Source of the DNA: Flavivirga spongiicola
GTDB taxonomy: Bacteria; Bacteroidota; Bacteroidia; Flavobacteriales; Flavobacteriaceae
Reading direction: 5' to 3'
Assembly: GCF_030540825.1 (NCBI RefSeq)
Contig: NZ_JAUOEO010000001.1
Coordinates: forward strand, 2,143,001-2,207,000
Length of the DNA stretch: 64,000 nucleotides
Shown here: piece after piece, positions 1 to 7,891 of the stretch
Layout of the letters: every line of letters begins with the position of its first letter
Position numbering within the stretch: position 1 is the stretch's first letter
Position numbers and translations under genes: made by a program
Notes under the pieces: model-generated
The model's database searches: none
The model's input: only the letters and a program-made list of their open reading frames with translations
What the model was told of the DNA's origin: nothing

Positions 1-338
1 ACAATGCCACTTAAATAAATAATGTGCTTAACATTGGTTTTATTTAATGCATTTCGAAAATTAATGGCAGACTCTTGCTCAAGTGTTTGATAATTTGCTG
101 ATGCAGACATGGAGTGCACCAAGTAATAAGCACCATCAATGTCATGTGGGATATTATTCAAAGAGTCACTATCCAAAAGATCATTTTCAATAACTTTAAC
201 CTTATCCCGTAAAGAACTTGAGACATTAAATCGATCTGAATCTCGCACACAGCAAACTACTTCGTGTCCTTCCTTAACCAAAACTGGTAAAAGCCTTTTC
301 CCGATATAACCCGTTGCTCCTGTTAGTAGAATTTTCAT
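1..338 (-). CDS. NAD(P)-binding short-chain dehydrogenase-like protein (partial)
   Basis: The reverse strand from an ATG at 338 reads through to the window edge, giving about 112 N-terminal residues. The protein opens with a Rossmann glycine motif, TGATGYIG (residues 6-13), after a short beta strand, which is typical of NAD(P)-binding epimerase/NmrA-like atypical SDR proteins. The later strand ending in IIYLSGI fits the same fold. Family knowledge suggests an NAD(P)H-dependent or NAD(P)-sensing cytoplasmic protein; the substrate cannot be told. The C-terminus lies outside the window. A copy of the long intergenic repeat (361-472) sits just upstream of the start and could supply the promoter. 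Confidence 0.8.
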   Translation of the reverse strand, partial: MKILLTGATGYIGKRLLPVLVKEGHEVVCCVRDSDRFNVSSSLRDKVKVIENDLLDSDSLNNIPHDIDGAYYLVHSMSASANYQTLEQESAINFRNALNKTNVKHIIYLSGI

Positions 339-360
339 TTTAATTAAACACAACTAATGT

Positions 361-472
361 ATAAACATACTTTATGGTGTTTATTTCACTTATCGTAGCC
401 TAAATATAGGGAGTTTATCTGAACATTTGACAGATTTGTCTTATAAAACAAAAAACAATATCTGATTTTACT
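361..472. repeat. Intergenic repeat family 1, copy A
   Basis: This copy of an imperfect repeat starts near ATAAACATACTTTATGGTG and ends near TCTGATTTTACT. It shares the blocks CCTAAATATA, AGTTTATCTGAA and CTTATAAAAC with copies at 3173-3253, 6357-6420 and 9746-9855, all in the same orientation. It lies immediately 5' of the minus-strand NAD(P)-binding gene. On the minus strand it contains TATATTTA, one base from the Bacteroidota -7 consensus TAnnTTTG, so a promoter role is possible (inference). Confidence 0.75.
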
Positions 473-508
473 AACGACTTATGCGCTTTGTTCTTGATAG
501 TTTTTTAT

Positions 509-976
509 TCATTTATGCTGATAACAATGTCCACCCCCTTTTACTTTTCTTTTGCAATAGCCACCAGATTTGGTACGTGCCCCACAAGTTGATGTACTGC
601 TATTTGAAGAACTTGTTGAAGCACTATTCTGTTTTGTATGCTGATAACAATAACCATTTGCAAGTCTTGTCTTATGTTTACATCGTGTTCCTTTTTTAGT
701 GAAACCTTTACATCTTACAGATGATGATGTTCCTACTGCTTTATTCGAGGAACTATAACTGCGAACATAATTATTTATAGATGGGGGTTTGCATATTTTA
801 CAAGGTGTTAAATGGTATTTTGAAATGTCACTATTCCCCAAAAGTTTCTTTGATACATTTTCAACCATTCTGCAAGAAGACAAATGATATTTCTTTCCGG
901 ATGGCGTTTTATATATATTTTGAGCATTAACATTAATATATAAAACAAATGAAACAAAGAATATGAAGTATTTCAT
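509..976 (-). CDS. Secreted Cys/His-rich protein with tandem zinc-finger-like motifs
   Basis: This 155-residue protein has a signal peptide (residues 1-19, ending NAQ). The first part has a YHLSSC...YHLTPCKIC arrangement (C35, C59, C62) resembling small Ada-like metal-binding segments. After a Ser-rich linker come two copies of a C-x9-C-x9/10-C-x2-H unit: C89, C99, C110, H113 and C131, C141, C151, H154. Each has a TK-x-G-x-x-C core, as in the DUF5763-type short domains found in Bacteroidota. The cysteines and histidine suggest metal binding outside the cytoplasm. It appears monocistronic. No enzymatic motif is visible and the function is unknown. Confidence 0.75.
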   Translation of the reverse strand: MKYFIFFVSFVLYINVNAQNIYKTPSGKKYHLSSCRMVENVSKKLLGNSDISKYHLTPCKICKPPSINNYVRSYSSSNKAVGTSSSVRCKGFTKKGTRCKHKTRLANGYCYQHTKQNSASTSSSNSSTSTCGARTKSGGYCKRKVKGGGHCYQHK

Positions 977-1083
977 AATAAATTACTATTTAAAATCTCA
1001 GAGATCAATTTAAACATCGTAAACTATCCCTTCTTCACAAGCAATCATATATCTGATTACCTGTTGATTAAATCGAGCTCACG

Positions 1084-1509
1084 TTAATCTAAAGACTGCC
1101 ATAAGACTTTATTAATCATCCATTTATCATCATACTTTGCCATAAGTAAGTAATCGATTCCCCAGTATAAGGTCAACTTTACGCAAGCAATTTTATCCTG
1201 GGCATCCAAGATTTCAATGGTTTTCACTGCGTCCTTTGAAGCTGCCCATCGTGGATCACTTGCTACATCGCGGGCAAAACCGATAGCCCTATCATATGTC
1301 ATAATATGTTCTTTAGACCCTTTACTTTTACGTCCATATCCTAATTTTGATAAGTCCGGATGAATACTCCTTTTAATTTTAGTAGTATCGCCTTCATAAA
1401 AACCTTCAATGTAGTCTAGAGCGGCTCTTTCTATTTTGCTTCTATCCTGGCTATATGAATCCATATAAAAACAAAATATGAGCAGACATATAAAAATTGT
1501 TTTCTTCAT
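1084..1509 (-). CDS. Secreted lumazine-binding/SnoaL-like protein
   Basis: The gene encodes 141 residues with an N-terminal signal peptide ending YSQ at about residue 21. The rest reads as an NTF2-like cone: an N-terminal helix (RAALDYIEGFYEGD), a central HPDLSKLGYG segment typical of the putative lumazine-binding (SnoaL-like) family, and C-terminal strands ending in KWMINKVLWQ. These proteins are small and often bind hydrophobic ligands, but their roles are mostly unproven. It is a single gene with no close partner. Confidence 0.75.
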   Translation of the reverse strand: MKKTIFICLLIFCFYMDSYSQDRSKIERAALDYIEGFYEGDTTKIKRSIHPDLSKLGYGRKSKGSKEHIMTYDRAIGFARDVASDPRWAASKDAVKTIEILDAQDKIACVKLTLYWGIDYLLMAKYDDKWMINKVLWQSLD

Positions 1510-1589
1510 TACTTATTTTATTTAGAGTTAATAACTAGTCTTTTTATTTCTAATAATACTTCTCAATGCCGCCAAACCCCTTTACTATT

Positions 1590-2111
1590 TTATTTTGTCT
1601 TATTAATAAAATTATTTAGTCGTTTTTCAAATTCCTCGGGTCTTTTTCTGGCACTATCGATATATGCTATGCGAATGCGCTTATAAGATTCAGATAGTTT
1701 TTCATAATTATTCCATACAGCTTTATCGACTTTTAATTTATCAATTATATCATTGGGGAAAATAAACGCTGTGTTTATGATTACTTCAATGTCACTTCTA
1801 AGTGAATCGTGAATCATGCCTCTTTCGAAAAGCCATTTTAATCGTTCTTTATTTGGTTGAGAGAATGTCGATTTTTTTCTTCTCCGACAGAATCTTTGGA
1901 TAGTTGTTTCTTCATCGAGTGATTTAACAGTACTATCTATCCAACCAAAACAAAGCGCTTCTTCAACAGCATCATTATATATAATTCTTTCTTTCCCCGT
2001 TTTTTTTAGAGGGTACTCTAACCAAATATCATCTCTTGATTCAAAATTAGTTGTAAGCCAGTTCCTCCATTCTTTTCTGTTAATAAAATATTTTGTTTCG
2101 TATTTGCTCAT
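1590..2111 (-). CDS. YdeI/OmdA-like (bacteriocin-protection type) protein
   Basis: This is a 173-residue cytoplasmic protein. It has the family pattern: an N-terminal segment W...WLTTNFESRDDIWLEY, the ALCFGWIDS motif (about residues 52-60), an RRKKSTFSQPN segment and a C-terminal YIDSARKRPEEFEKRL helix. This matches the YdeI/OmpD-associated (OmdA) family, known in enterics for effects on antimicrobial-peptide resistance; the molecular activity is not established. A promoter-like repeat shared with the DUF4272 gene lies 23 bp upstream. Confidence 0.8.
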   Translation of the reverse strand: MSKYETKYFINRKEWRNWLTTNFESRDDIWLEYPLKKTGKERIIYNDAVEEALCFGWIDSTVKSLDEETTIQRFCRRRKKSTFSQPNKERLKWLFERGMIHDSLRSDIEVIINTAFIFPNDIIDKLKVDKAVWNNYEKLSESYKRIRIAYIDSARKRPEEFEKRLNNFINKTK

Positions 2112-2133
2112 TACTAATTACTGCCAACGTTTC

Positions 2134-2181
2134 GTATAAAAATAGTAGCCTACTGAGTTATACTTTCCTGTCAAATTACAA
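2134..2181 (-). promoter_or_regulatory. Promoter-like repeat family 2, copy 1
   Basis: On the plus strand this reads GTATAAAAATAGTAGC, then AGTT, ACTTT and CAAATTACAA blocks. The same arrangement recurs at 4124-4170, also just 5' of a minus-strand start codon (23 and 32 bp away). On the minus strand the two copies give a TTG followed 22-24 bp later by TACTATTnTTATAC, which resembles a -33/-7 pair. Duplication and position are seen; promoter function is inferred. Confidence 0.5.
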
Positions 2182-2214
2182 GAAACTCGTAGCGGTCTAA
2201 AACTCTTGAATTAA

Positions 2215-3162
2215 CTATTTTTTCGATACATTGTTATGTAGCGATATTATTCTCTTTAAAGTACCTTCCGTTACCTTAAAAACAGTTCCATGTCTTGTTC
2301 CTTCAGGGAAAATGATTTTATCAGATAAATCTGTCCAATTAATTAAATCGGAAGATTTGACAGCTCCCATTTTGTGTTTCGTATACATATCAAAATAAAC
2401 TATCCATTCACCATTAATTTTAATACTTGTTGGCCCCTCAACCCAATTTGTGCTAATGGGTTTCGAAGGTTCAGAATAATTACCTTGAAGTTCATTACTA
2501 GTGGCAATTCGGATATTTTTTTGGGCATGTGGTAGCAGGGTTTCATCTTTTAAAAACATTAGATAACGATTATTGTCTTTCTGAAGATGGGCATCAATGA
2601 CATTAAATCCTTGGTCATAGAATAATTTAGTGTCTGCAAATTCAACAAAATCTTTCGTAGTTGTATAATACATTCTATGGTTGTAACCATTATCACCTAA
2701 AGAATCTGTTTTCTGAAATCGACCAGGAATTGTAGTAGCCCAATTGATTAAATACTCTTGAGAATCTTCATCGAAAAATAATTCTGGTGCCCAGCAATTT
2801 CTAGCATTCGGCTCATGATGCATTACCGGAATGTATTTCTGTTCAGACCAATGAATCAAATCTGTCGAATTCGCATAACCAATTCCTTTTTCATTCCAAC
2901 TTACTGTCCATACCATATGGAATTTATTGTCTCCCCCTTTAATAATACAAGGGTCACGCATTAGTTTATCATTTCCCACAGTTGGTTTTAAAACGGACTC
3001 ATTATTATTAATTGCAGTCCATTTTAATCCATCTTTACTATATGCAAGATGCAAACCATCTTCGCCATTGTTCTTAAAATAGGAGAAAAGATACACATCT
3101 GATTCTGTATCTTTGCATCCAAACACTATTATTAAGATTATTATTAATAAATATTTGTTCAT
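2215..3162 (-). CDS. GH43-like glycosidase lipoprotein
   Basis: I place the start at the internal ATG at 3162, because this gives a clean lipoprotein signal (MNKYLL...VFGC, lipidated Cys16). An upstream in-frame start at 3273 would place 37 residues of repeat-encoded sequence before it. The mature protein of about 300 residues looks like a five-bladed propeller: repeated HLAYSKDGLKW, GYANSTDLIHW and AVKSSDLINW blade motifs, MRDP (D70) and WAPELFFD (E127), typical of GH43/GH117-type arabinosidases and xylosidases. It is probably anchored to a membrane and acts on plant or algal glycans; the exact substrate is unknown. No SusCD partner is nearby. Confidence 0.75.
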   Translation of the reverse strand: MNKYLLIIILIIVFGCKDTESDVYLFSYFKNNGEDGLHLAYSKDGLKWTAINNNESVLKPTVGNDKLMRDPCIIKGGDNKFHMVWTVSWNEKGIGYANSTDLIHWSEQKYIPVMHHEPNARNCWAPELFFDEDSQEYLINWATTIPGRFQKTDSLGDNGYNHRMYYTTTKDFVEFADTKLFYDQGFNVIDAHLQKDNNRYLMFLKDETLLPHAQKNIRIATSNELQGNYSEPSKPISTNWVEGPTSIKINGEWIVYFDMYTKHKMGAVKSSDLINWTDLSDKIIFPEGTRHGTVFKVTEGTLKRIISLHNNVSKK

Positions 3163-3172
3163 ACAACTTCTC

Positions 3173-3253
3173 TTATAGCTACCTAAATATAAGAAGTTTA
3201 CCTGAATGTTCGACTGAGTTATCTTATAAAATAGAAAGACATCTAATTTTACT
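3173..3253. repeat. Intergenic repeat family 1, copy B
   Basis: This copy shares ACCTAAATATAAGAAGTTTA, CTGAATGTTCGACTG, ATCTTATAAAA and ATCTAATTTTACT with the other copies but lacks the left 35 bp seen in copies A, C and D. It lies directly upstream of the GH43-like lipoprotein gene on the minus strand. Confidence 0.75.
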
Positions 3254-3306
3254 TTGGTGCGGCACAAAACCACAATGGATTATGGTCATAGTTGTATGTT
3301 AGCTTT

Positions 3307-4092
3307 TTAGGTATCTGTAGTAACATGATCCCAATCTTGCTCCCTAAATTTAATTAACCAATTTAAAGCATAATGTCTTTCGTAAACTACGCTTGAATTC
3401 AAACCACCTGGCGCGTTTTCATTTTTCACTCGTGCACTTACACAAGCCCAGTCAAACCTTAAGATTAAATCAGCTTGGTCAAGAATCTCTTTTTTACTTC
3501 TCAATTTAGATTGTTCTCTAAATTTGTCTGCTCCTAATTGATATATAATTTTCACATCATCAGCAACATGACACATTTGGTTAGGGTAAACTAATTCATC
3601 AATATAACCTAATGACCAAAGTAAAACGTGCAAACTTTCATATCTCCAATTTGCATTAGTTTTTTGTTGCTCCGTTGGGTTTTCAGAAAATGCATATGCC
3701 TTTTCAGTTGGTGTTAGTTTTGATGAAATCCCAAAATCTTTATCCATTTTATCTAAATGGACTTGCTCAAGCCCTTCGCTCTTTAGGCCTAAATATAAAA
3801 GAGCTAATGCTCTGTCGACAACTTCATCTTTTGCCCTTAATTTCACATTTTTTTCTGGTTCAACAAAAAGGGAGTTTGGGTTCTTATAAATGGGGATTTC
3901 GTTTGATTTACATATTTTTTCAGAGTTGGATCTTCTCTCTTTTTGATCGATAGTTGCTGAAATGTTCTCAACAGGCTTGGTCATTGGTGGATTAATGGCA
4001 TCAGAACTATTTTCTGGGTTTTTGCTTTTTTGACCACATCCAAATAGGCTTGATAAAAATCCCATAAGTATAATTATTCTTAAATATTTCAT
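3307..4092 (-). CDS. DUF4272-domain lipoprotein
   Basis: The 261-residue protein starts with a lipoprotein signal (LSSLFGC, lipid Cys19) and a low-complexity Asn/Ser/Pro linker to about residue 60. The body has the features of DUF4272: DRALALLYLGLKSEG (about residues 90-105), then WRYESLHVLLWSLGYIDEL, and a C-terminal VVYERHYALNWLI helix. Most family members are cytoplasmic and uncharacterised; a lipoprotein form is somewhat unusual. Promoter-like repeat family 2 lies 32 bp upstream. Confidence 0.75.
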   Translation of the reverse strand: MKYLRIIILMGFLSSLFGCGQKSKNPENSSDAINPPMTKPVENISATIDQKERRSNSEKICKSNEIPIYKNPNSLFVEPEKNVKLRAKDEVVDRALALLYLGLKSEGLEQVHLDKMDKDFGISSKLTPTEKAYAFSENPTEQQKTNANWRYESLHVLLWSLGYIDELVYPNQMCHVADDVKIIYQLGADKFREQSKLRSKKEILDQADLILRFDWACVSARVKNENAPGGLNSSVVYERHYALNWLIKFREQDWDHVTTDT

Positions 4093-4123
4093 TTAGATTT
4101 CGGTTTTTCTTATTGACGGTCTG

Positions 4124-4170
4124 GTATAAGAATAGTAGCGATTTAGTTCAGCTACTTTTCAAGTTACAAT
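4124..4170 (-). promoter_or_regulatory. Promoter-like repeat family 2, copy 2
   Basis: The plus strand reads GTATAAGAATAGTAGC and then CAAGTTACAA. It is the partner of the element at 2134-2181 and lies 32 bp upstream of the DUF4272 start codon. The minus strand gives TTG-N22-TACTATTCTTATAC. A promoter function is inferred from position and conservation. Confidence 0.5.
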
Positions 4171-4184
4171 ATACTTTAATTAAA

Positions 4185-4224
4185 TGAAAAGCGGTATGCG
4201 TGCTCCTGCCCAAACCGCTTTTCA
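4185..4224 (-). terminator. Hairpin terminator of the 4246-4656 gene
   Basis: An 11-bp perfect stem (TGAAAAGCGGT paired with ACCGCTTTTCA) encloses an 18-nt loop. It lies 21 bp after the stop codon of the membrane-protein gene, and the minus-strand sequence after the stem is ATTTAATT. The tail is only moderately U-rich. Confidence 0.65.
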
Positions 4225-4245
4225 CTTTAGGATAGATTGTTGCGC

Positions 4246-4656
4246 TTAGTACTTTGGCTTATAATTTTTATAAATTAAACCAATGCAAGCTCCATATATT
4301 CCAAATTGAAGTAGAAGATAAAACGTTTCCATTAAAATAAAGGATATTCCATTTTCAACATTTTGTTTAGCTACAAAAGCTAAAACATGAGATGTCCAAA
4401 AGAACAAACCTACTGTTAGGACATATTTCATGCTTTTCACAAAATTTGTTCCTGAGAAAGAAACAAAATTATATAAGTAGGTAAGTACAAACCCTTGAAT
4501 TAAAATGGTTAAGAACCCAACACTTATATTAGGCTCTCCTTTAAAGTAACCAAACGATATATATGTATCCTCAAATAGTACTATATGCCATATTATAGCT
4601 ATAAAAAATGTTACCAATGTGTAAGCTAGCGTACCTAGAATTATTTTTTTATTCAT
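4246..4656 (-). CDS. Four-helix membrane protein, uncharacterised
   Basis: The 136-residue protein has four hydrophobic spans: about residues 5-28, 44-66, 77-95 and 107-130. There is a conserved-looking acidic/aromatic loop (FEDTYISFGYFKGEPN) between the first two. Similar small four-span proteins are common in Flavobacteriaceae, but I cannot name a function. It is a single gene with its own terminator. Confidence 0.65.
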   Translation of the reverse strand: MNKKIILGTLAYTLVTFFIAIIWHIVLFEDTYISFGYFKGEPNISVGFLTILIQGFVLTYLYNFVSFSGTNFVKSMKYVLTVGLFFWTSHVLAFVAKQNVENGISFILMETFYLLLQFGIYGACIGLIYKNYKPKY

Positions 4657-4719
4657 TTTTTTACAATTCTGATAATTAGTTATTTGAATGTCCGTTTTGT
4701 GTCATAGCGATACTTTTTA

Positions 4720-4846
4720 GCGTCATTCCGAATTTATTTCGGAATCACATGAAGCTGATTGTAAAACCATTATAATGAGAACCTGAAATACTGAAATAAA
4801 TCCAGCACAAGCAAGTTCAGGTTGGCGTAGCTCATTATGATTGGTT
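4720..4846. repeat. Nested intergenic palindromes
   Basis: There are two adjacent inverted structures. The first is ATTCCGAA (4725-4732) paired with TTCGGAAT (4738-4745). The second is nested: the outer arms ACCATTATAATGAG (4766-4779) and CTCATTATGATTGGT (4831-4845) surround the inner arms AACCTGAA (4780-4787) and TTCAGGTT (4816-4823). The remaining part of the 206-bp gap, 4657-4862, shows nothing else. The structure is typical of REP-like or MITE-like repeats; it could fold as RNA or DNA and end transcription of the 4863-5228 unit's upstream neighbour. Confidence 0.65.
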
Positions 4847-4862
4847 ACGGATATTCAATTAG

Positions 4863-5228
4863 TTATAAATTAAACTCCTTTTTATACTCTGTTGGATCAT
4901 AGTATATTTTCATTGCCTTTATTTTTCCTTCTTCAATAGTATAGAATTCAGCAATATCCAACGCAATGATTTTCCCAGATGGTGTTTCTATTTTTAGGAT
5001 GACTTGGGTGGAAACAATATTTTCTCCTCCAGTTATACTTAAAAGCTCATGCCCCCTTATAAGTTTGCCAAACTCTAAATGTAAATTGATATTAGCTTCT
5101 TTTCCTTCTACTTTGTCAACAGGTCCTTGAAAAACAATGTTTTCATCCATTAAGTCCATCCAGTCAGGTGTTTGGGCACTTATTGATTGTTGAAATACCT
5201 CTAAAATTTCTAATGCTGTTTTTTTCAT
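4863..5228 (-). CDS. SnoaL/NTF2-like protein
   Basis: The 121-residue cytoplasmic protein has the NTF2-like order: an N-terminal helix (LEILEVFQQSI), WMDLMDENIVFQGP, then paired strands IIALDIAEFYTIEEGKIKAMKIYYDP, the usual C-terminal signature of SnoaL-like polyketide cyclase folds. It lies 80 bp downstream of an ECF sigma factor gene in the same direction. The ECF41 group carries a SnoaL domain fused to the sigma factor, so a functional link is possible, but that is inference. Confidence 0.75.
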   Translation of the reverse strand: MKKTALEILEVFQQSISAQTPDWMDLMDENIVFQGPVDKVEGKEANINLHLEFGKLIRGHELLSITGGENIVSTQVILKIETPSGKIIALDIAEFYTIEEGKIKAMKIYYDPTEYKKEFNL

Positions 5229-5308
5229 TTTTTTGATAAATTTTAATGATTTATACTATTTAGACAAATAGAGATCTCATTTCGGACGAGAAATAACAAT
5301 TTTTTTTA

Positions 5309-6085
5309 TTAAGTTTCCCAACTTTCTAAATTTTCCAACATGTAAGTATTCAAAATTGAATTTTTAGAGTGTAGAGGATCTATACCTCTTACAAGTTCTA
5401 ATCTTAAATTTAAAAGATAATCTTGATTACCTGTATTCCCTTCTTTTACAAGTTTTATTTGTTGTGCTTCAATATGTGCATGTTGATCTGGATTTAAAAC
5501 ACCTTTTAGAGTTGTACACTGATGACAAATACCTTTTTTATTTATGAAAGAACACCTGCTATTGAAAATACGCATCATATTGTTTCGAGCATCGGCTAAA
5601 GCATGCTTAACAACACCTTCGGTAAACTTTGTTATTTCTATGATTTCAGATACTTTAAAATGATAAACCTCCTTGAGTAATAAGCAGACTTGTTGCTTTA
5701 GTAACAATGTTTTGTTTATGCAATTAAAACAATAATTGATGTGTTCCTTAATCTCATAATTCCGTTCAGGTGTTTGTTCAAAAACAATTTTCATTTTTGC
5801 TGATAATTCAGCAGATTTTGAATGTGAATCAGCTCCTAAATCCTGTGCATTTTCCTTCCATCTTTTTTGTTTGGATAAATGGTTTTTTGCGGTGTTTAAA
5901 GCAATACTAAACACCCAGGTTTTAAATGATGATATTCCACGAAACGTATCTAATCTTTCAAAAGTTTTTATGTACGTGTCTTGAATAACATCTTCAGTGT
6001 CTTGTTTATTAGTTAATAATCTAAATATGAATGATGACAGTTCGTTTTTGAAGTTTAGGAACTCAGTTTGGTATTGGTCTGTCAT
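5309..6085 (-). CDS. ECF-type RNA polymerase sigma factor with Cys-rich C-terminal extension
   Basis: At 258 residues it is longer than a usual ECF sigma of about 190. Region 2 is clear (DTEDVIQDTYIKTFERL, then FRGISSFKTWVFSIALNTAKNHL, residues 29-70). Region 4 follows at about residues 115-175 (VSEIIEITKFTEGVVKHALADAR). It has C119xxC122 and C134 inside region 4 and a CSFINKKGICHQC cluster (C178, C187, C190) right after it, followed by a 65-residue tail. The cysteines suggest metal or redox control in place of a separate anti-sigma factor, none of which is adjacent. A SnoaL-like gene follows downstream. Confidence 0.85.
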   Translation of the reverse strand: MTDQYQTEFLNFKNELSSFIFRLLTNKQDTEDVIQDTYIKTFERLDTFRGISSFKTWVFSIALNTAKNHLSKQKRWKENAQDLGADSHSKSAELSAKMKIVFEQTPERNYEIKEHINYCFNCINKTLLLKQQVCLLLKEVYHFKVSEIIEITKFTEGVVKHALADARNNMMRIFNSRCSFINKKGICHQCTTLKGVLNPDQHAHIEAQQIKLVKEGNTGNQDYLLNLRLELVRGIDPLHSKNSILNTYMLENLESWET

Positions 6086-6356
6086 TTTTTTATTTCGATT
6101 TATCTGGTGAAAAGGTAAAGGTCGTTAATTTGTATTGAAGTGGTTTAACCTTTTTATAATTGGTTGTAAAATGCCCTTTCATCCCCACGTTTTGCCTTTT
6201 TATTACTCCGTAGTGATGCTATATAGCTCAAAAAAGCCTTCATTTTGGGATATCACCTATTGGCAGACTGGAAATTACTATTTTTCACTTCAATCAAAAA
6301 ACATGTGCTCAGCTTGACTGGGTAGTTTAAACCAGTTCATTAAGTAGAGCTATTGA
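6086..6356. other. Intergenic region with no supported gene
   Basis: The gap between the ECF sigma start and repeat copy C holds only a 60-codon plus-strand frame (6135-6317) of unlikely composition. I see no RNA gene or clear terminator. The sigma-factor promoter is expected here, but no strong TAnnTTTG motif was found. Confidence 0.5.
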
Positions 6357-6420
6357 ATAAACGTAATATGGCATTTATTTCTTTAATATATAAGAAGTTT
6401 ATCTAAATGCGCGACAGTTG
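6357..6420. repeat. Intergenic repeat family 1, copy C (right-truncated)
   Basis: It matches the left half of the family (ATAAACGTAATATGG, GTTTATTTC-like, TATAAGAAGTTTATCT, GCGACAGTTGT) and stops exactly at the end of the beta-lactamase-like gene at 6421. The right half (CTTATAAAA to TTTTACT) is missing. Confidence 0.65.
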
Positions 6421-7530
6421 TTATTTATAACCTAATGTTTTAATTAGTTTGAAGCATAACTGGTCAATATGCCCCATTTTCTTATTAAATGCAGAAACAT
6501 TTGATAAAATTATGATACCGTTTTTATTTTTAATGTTTAATACCATTGAGGAGGTATAACCTCCTGTTCCTCCATTGTGCCAAAGGAATTCACTTTCATT
6601 TTTCCTACTCAAAATATGCCAACCTAAACCTAAACTCATATTTTCATTTACTTTGAAAGTAGGTTTTTGAGTAAGAATTAATTCTTTATTTTTTTTATCA
6701 AACTGAGCTAATGCAAACTTTGATAGATCTTCTGTTGATGATAAAATGGCTCCGCCACCTTCTAATACCTTGAAGTCCCAATTTGAAGTTATTTCTCCTT
6801 TTGGGTTTAATCCAGGAACTAGTTTGTTCTTTATATGGTCTCGTTTAGTTGTTGAGTTTGACATACCATACCTTCTAAATATTTTTTCTTGTAGCAAAGC
6901 TTCATATGTAGATTTTGATATTTCTGCCAATTCAAAACTTAAAACTCCAGCGCCAAGGTTAGAGTACTCATATTTTATTCCTGGTTTTTGTTTTAATTTA
7001 ATCTTTTCTGTTAAATATGCTATAAGCTTTTTAGAGTCATATTCTTTATAAGGATTATCCTTATCAATAGAAAAAAGGTTCAAATTTGAAGGTAATCGTG
7101 GAAGTCCTGAAGTATGATTTGCAAGTTCTTTAAAAGTTATTTTGTCGCTAACTTTTATTGTAAAGTTAGAATAATCTTGTATCGCGTCTTCTAAATTCAA
7201 TTTTTTTTCCAATGCAAAATTTGACAATAATGTGGCTGTAAATACTTTGCTTATAGAACCTATTTCAAAAACACTTTGATAGTTTTCAGATACTTTAATG
7301 GTATCGTTAATTCTTTTTATCCCAATAAAGGTAACTTTTCCTTTATCAATTATCGCTATAGAAAGTTCTGTGCTATTGGGAAATGGCTTCGTTTGCTCAA
7401 AAATTAAATCAGATTGTTCATTTGTAATTTGAACCGATAAACTCTCAAGCCCATGACTAGCGTTTTTAACCTGTCCGTTTAAACCACCTGATAAGATTAT
7501 TCCAATTAAAGCTGTTAAATACTTTTTCAT
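6421..7530 (-). CDS. Serine beta-lactamase-like hydrolase (class C/PBP-like fold)
   Basis: The 369-residue secreted protein has a signal peptide of about 20 residues (ending LNGQ). The three motifs of the beta-lactamase/D-alanyl-D-alanine peptidase superfamily are present: SISK (S92 nucleophile, K95), YSN (Y189, S190, N191) and HNG (318-320, in place of KTG). This combination fits class C-like esterases and peptidases (AmpH/EstB type), so true beta-lactam hydrolysis cannot be claimed. It probably acts in the periplasm on peptidoglycan-type or ester substrates. It is a single gene. Confidence 0.85.
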   Translation of the reverse strand: MKKYLTALIGIILSGGLNGQVKNASHGLESLSVQITNEQSDLIFEQTKPFPNSTELSIAIIDKGKVTFIGIKRINDTIKVSENYQSVFEIGSISKVFTATLLSNFALEKKLNLEDAIQDYSNFTIKVSDKITFKELANHTSGLPRLPSNLNLFSIDKDNPYKEYDSKKLIAYLTEKIKLKQKPGIKYEYSNLGAGVLSFELAEISKSTYEALLQEKIFRRYGMSNSTTKRDHIKNKLVPGLNPKGEITSNWDFKVLEGGGAILSSTEDLSKFALAQFDKKNKELILTQKPTFKVNENMSLGLGWHILSRKNESEFLWHNGGTGGYTSSMVLNIKNKNGIIILSNVSAFNKKMGHIDQLCFKLIKTLGYK

Positions 7531-7891
7531 TGTGAGTTTTTAATGGTTGTCAATATTTGAATAAGCCGTCATTTTAATGCTGTTTTAATGTTGTTATGAA
7601 TTCTCAGTTTTTGGCTATCGGGAGTCATTATAAATATAGAGAAACATAAGTACGGTCTATAATAAAGCTAATTTGAGTCTAACACTGATTTTGTAATCAA
7701 TTAATTGAGTGAAATTAGAATCGCTTTGAGCTATAATTAAATTAACTTTTTTGTGTAAGTCGCATGAGTTTAAATTTTGTTACATTTAAATTGTTGTCAT
7801 TCATGTGTTTAGAGATTGGTATCTTAATATGCCTGATTCAAAATAAAATATTAATTTCGAGACACATAAATTAATTATTTGAGGATAAAAA
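7531..7891. other. Divergent intergenic region
   Basis: This 361-bp gap separates the minus-strand hydrolase gene from the plus-strand EEP lipoprotein gene, so it must contain both promoters. A TAAATTTTG string at about 7770 resembles a -7 element with one extra base. Nothing else is supported. Confidence 0.4.

Noticed and set aside
481..699. 72-codon plus-strand ORF
   Set aside because: It lies opposite the secreted Cys-rich protein gene and has no domain or signal of its own.
3163..3273. Upstream 37-codon extension of the GH43-like protein
   Set aside because: The extension is encoded by repeat copy B and hides a clean lipoprotein signal that begins at 3162.
6135..6317. 60-codon plus-strand ORF in an intergenic gap
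   Set aside because: Composition is not protein-like (many W, Y, F and C without pattern) and no homologue is recognised.
6421..7530. Reading this gene as an antibiotic-resistance beta-lactamase
   Set aside because: SxxK, YxN and HNG also occur in esterases and peptidases of the same fold; substrate cannot be told from sequence.
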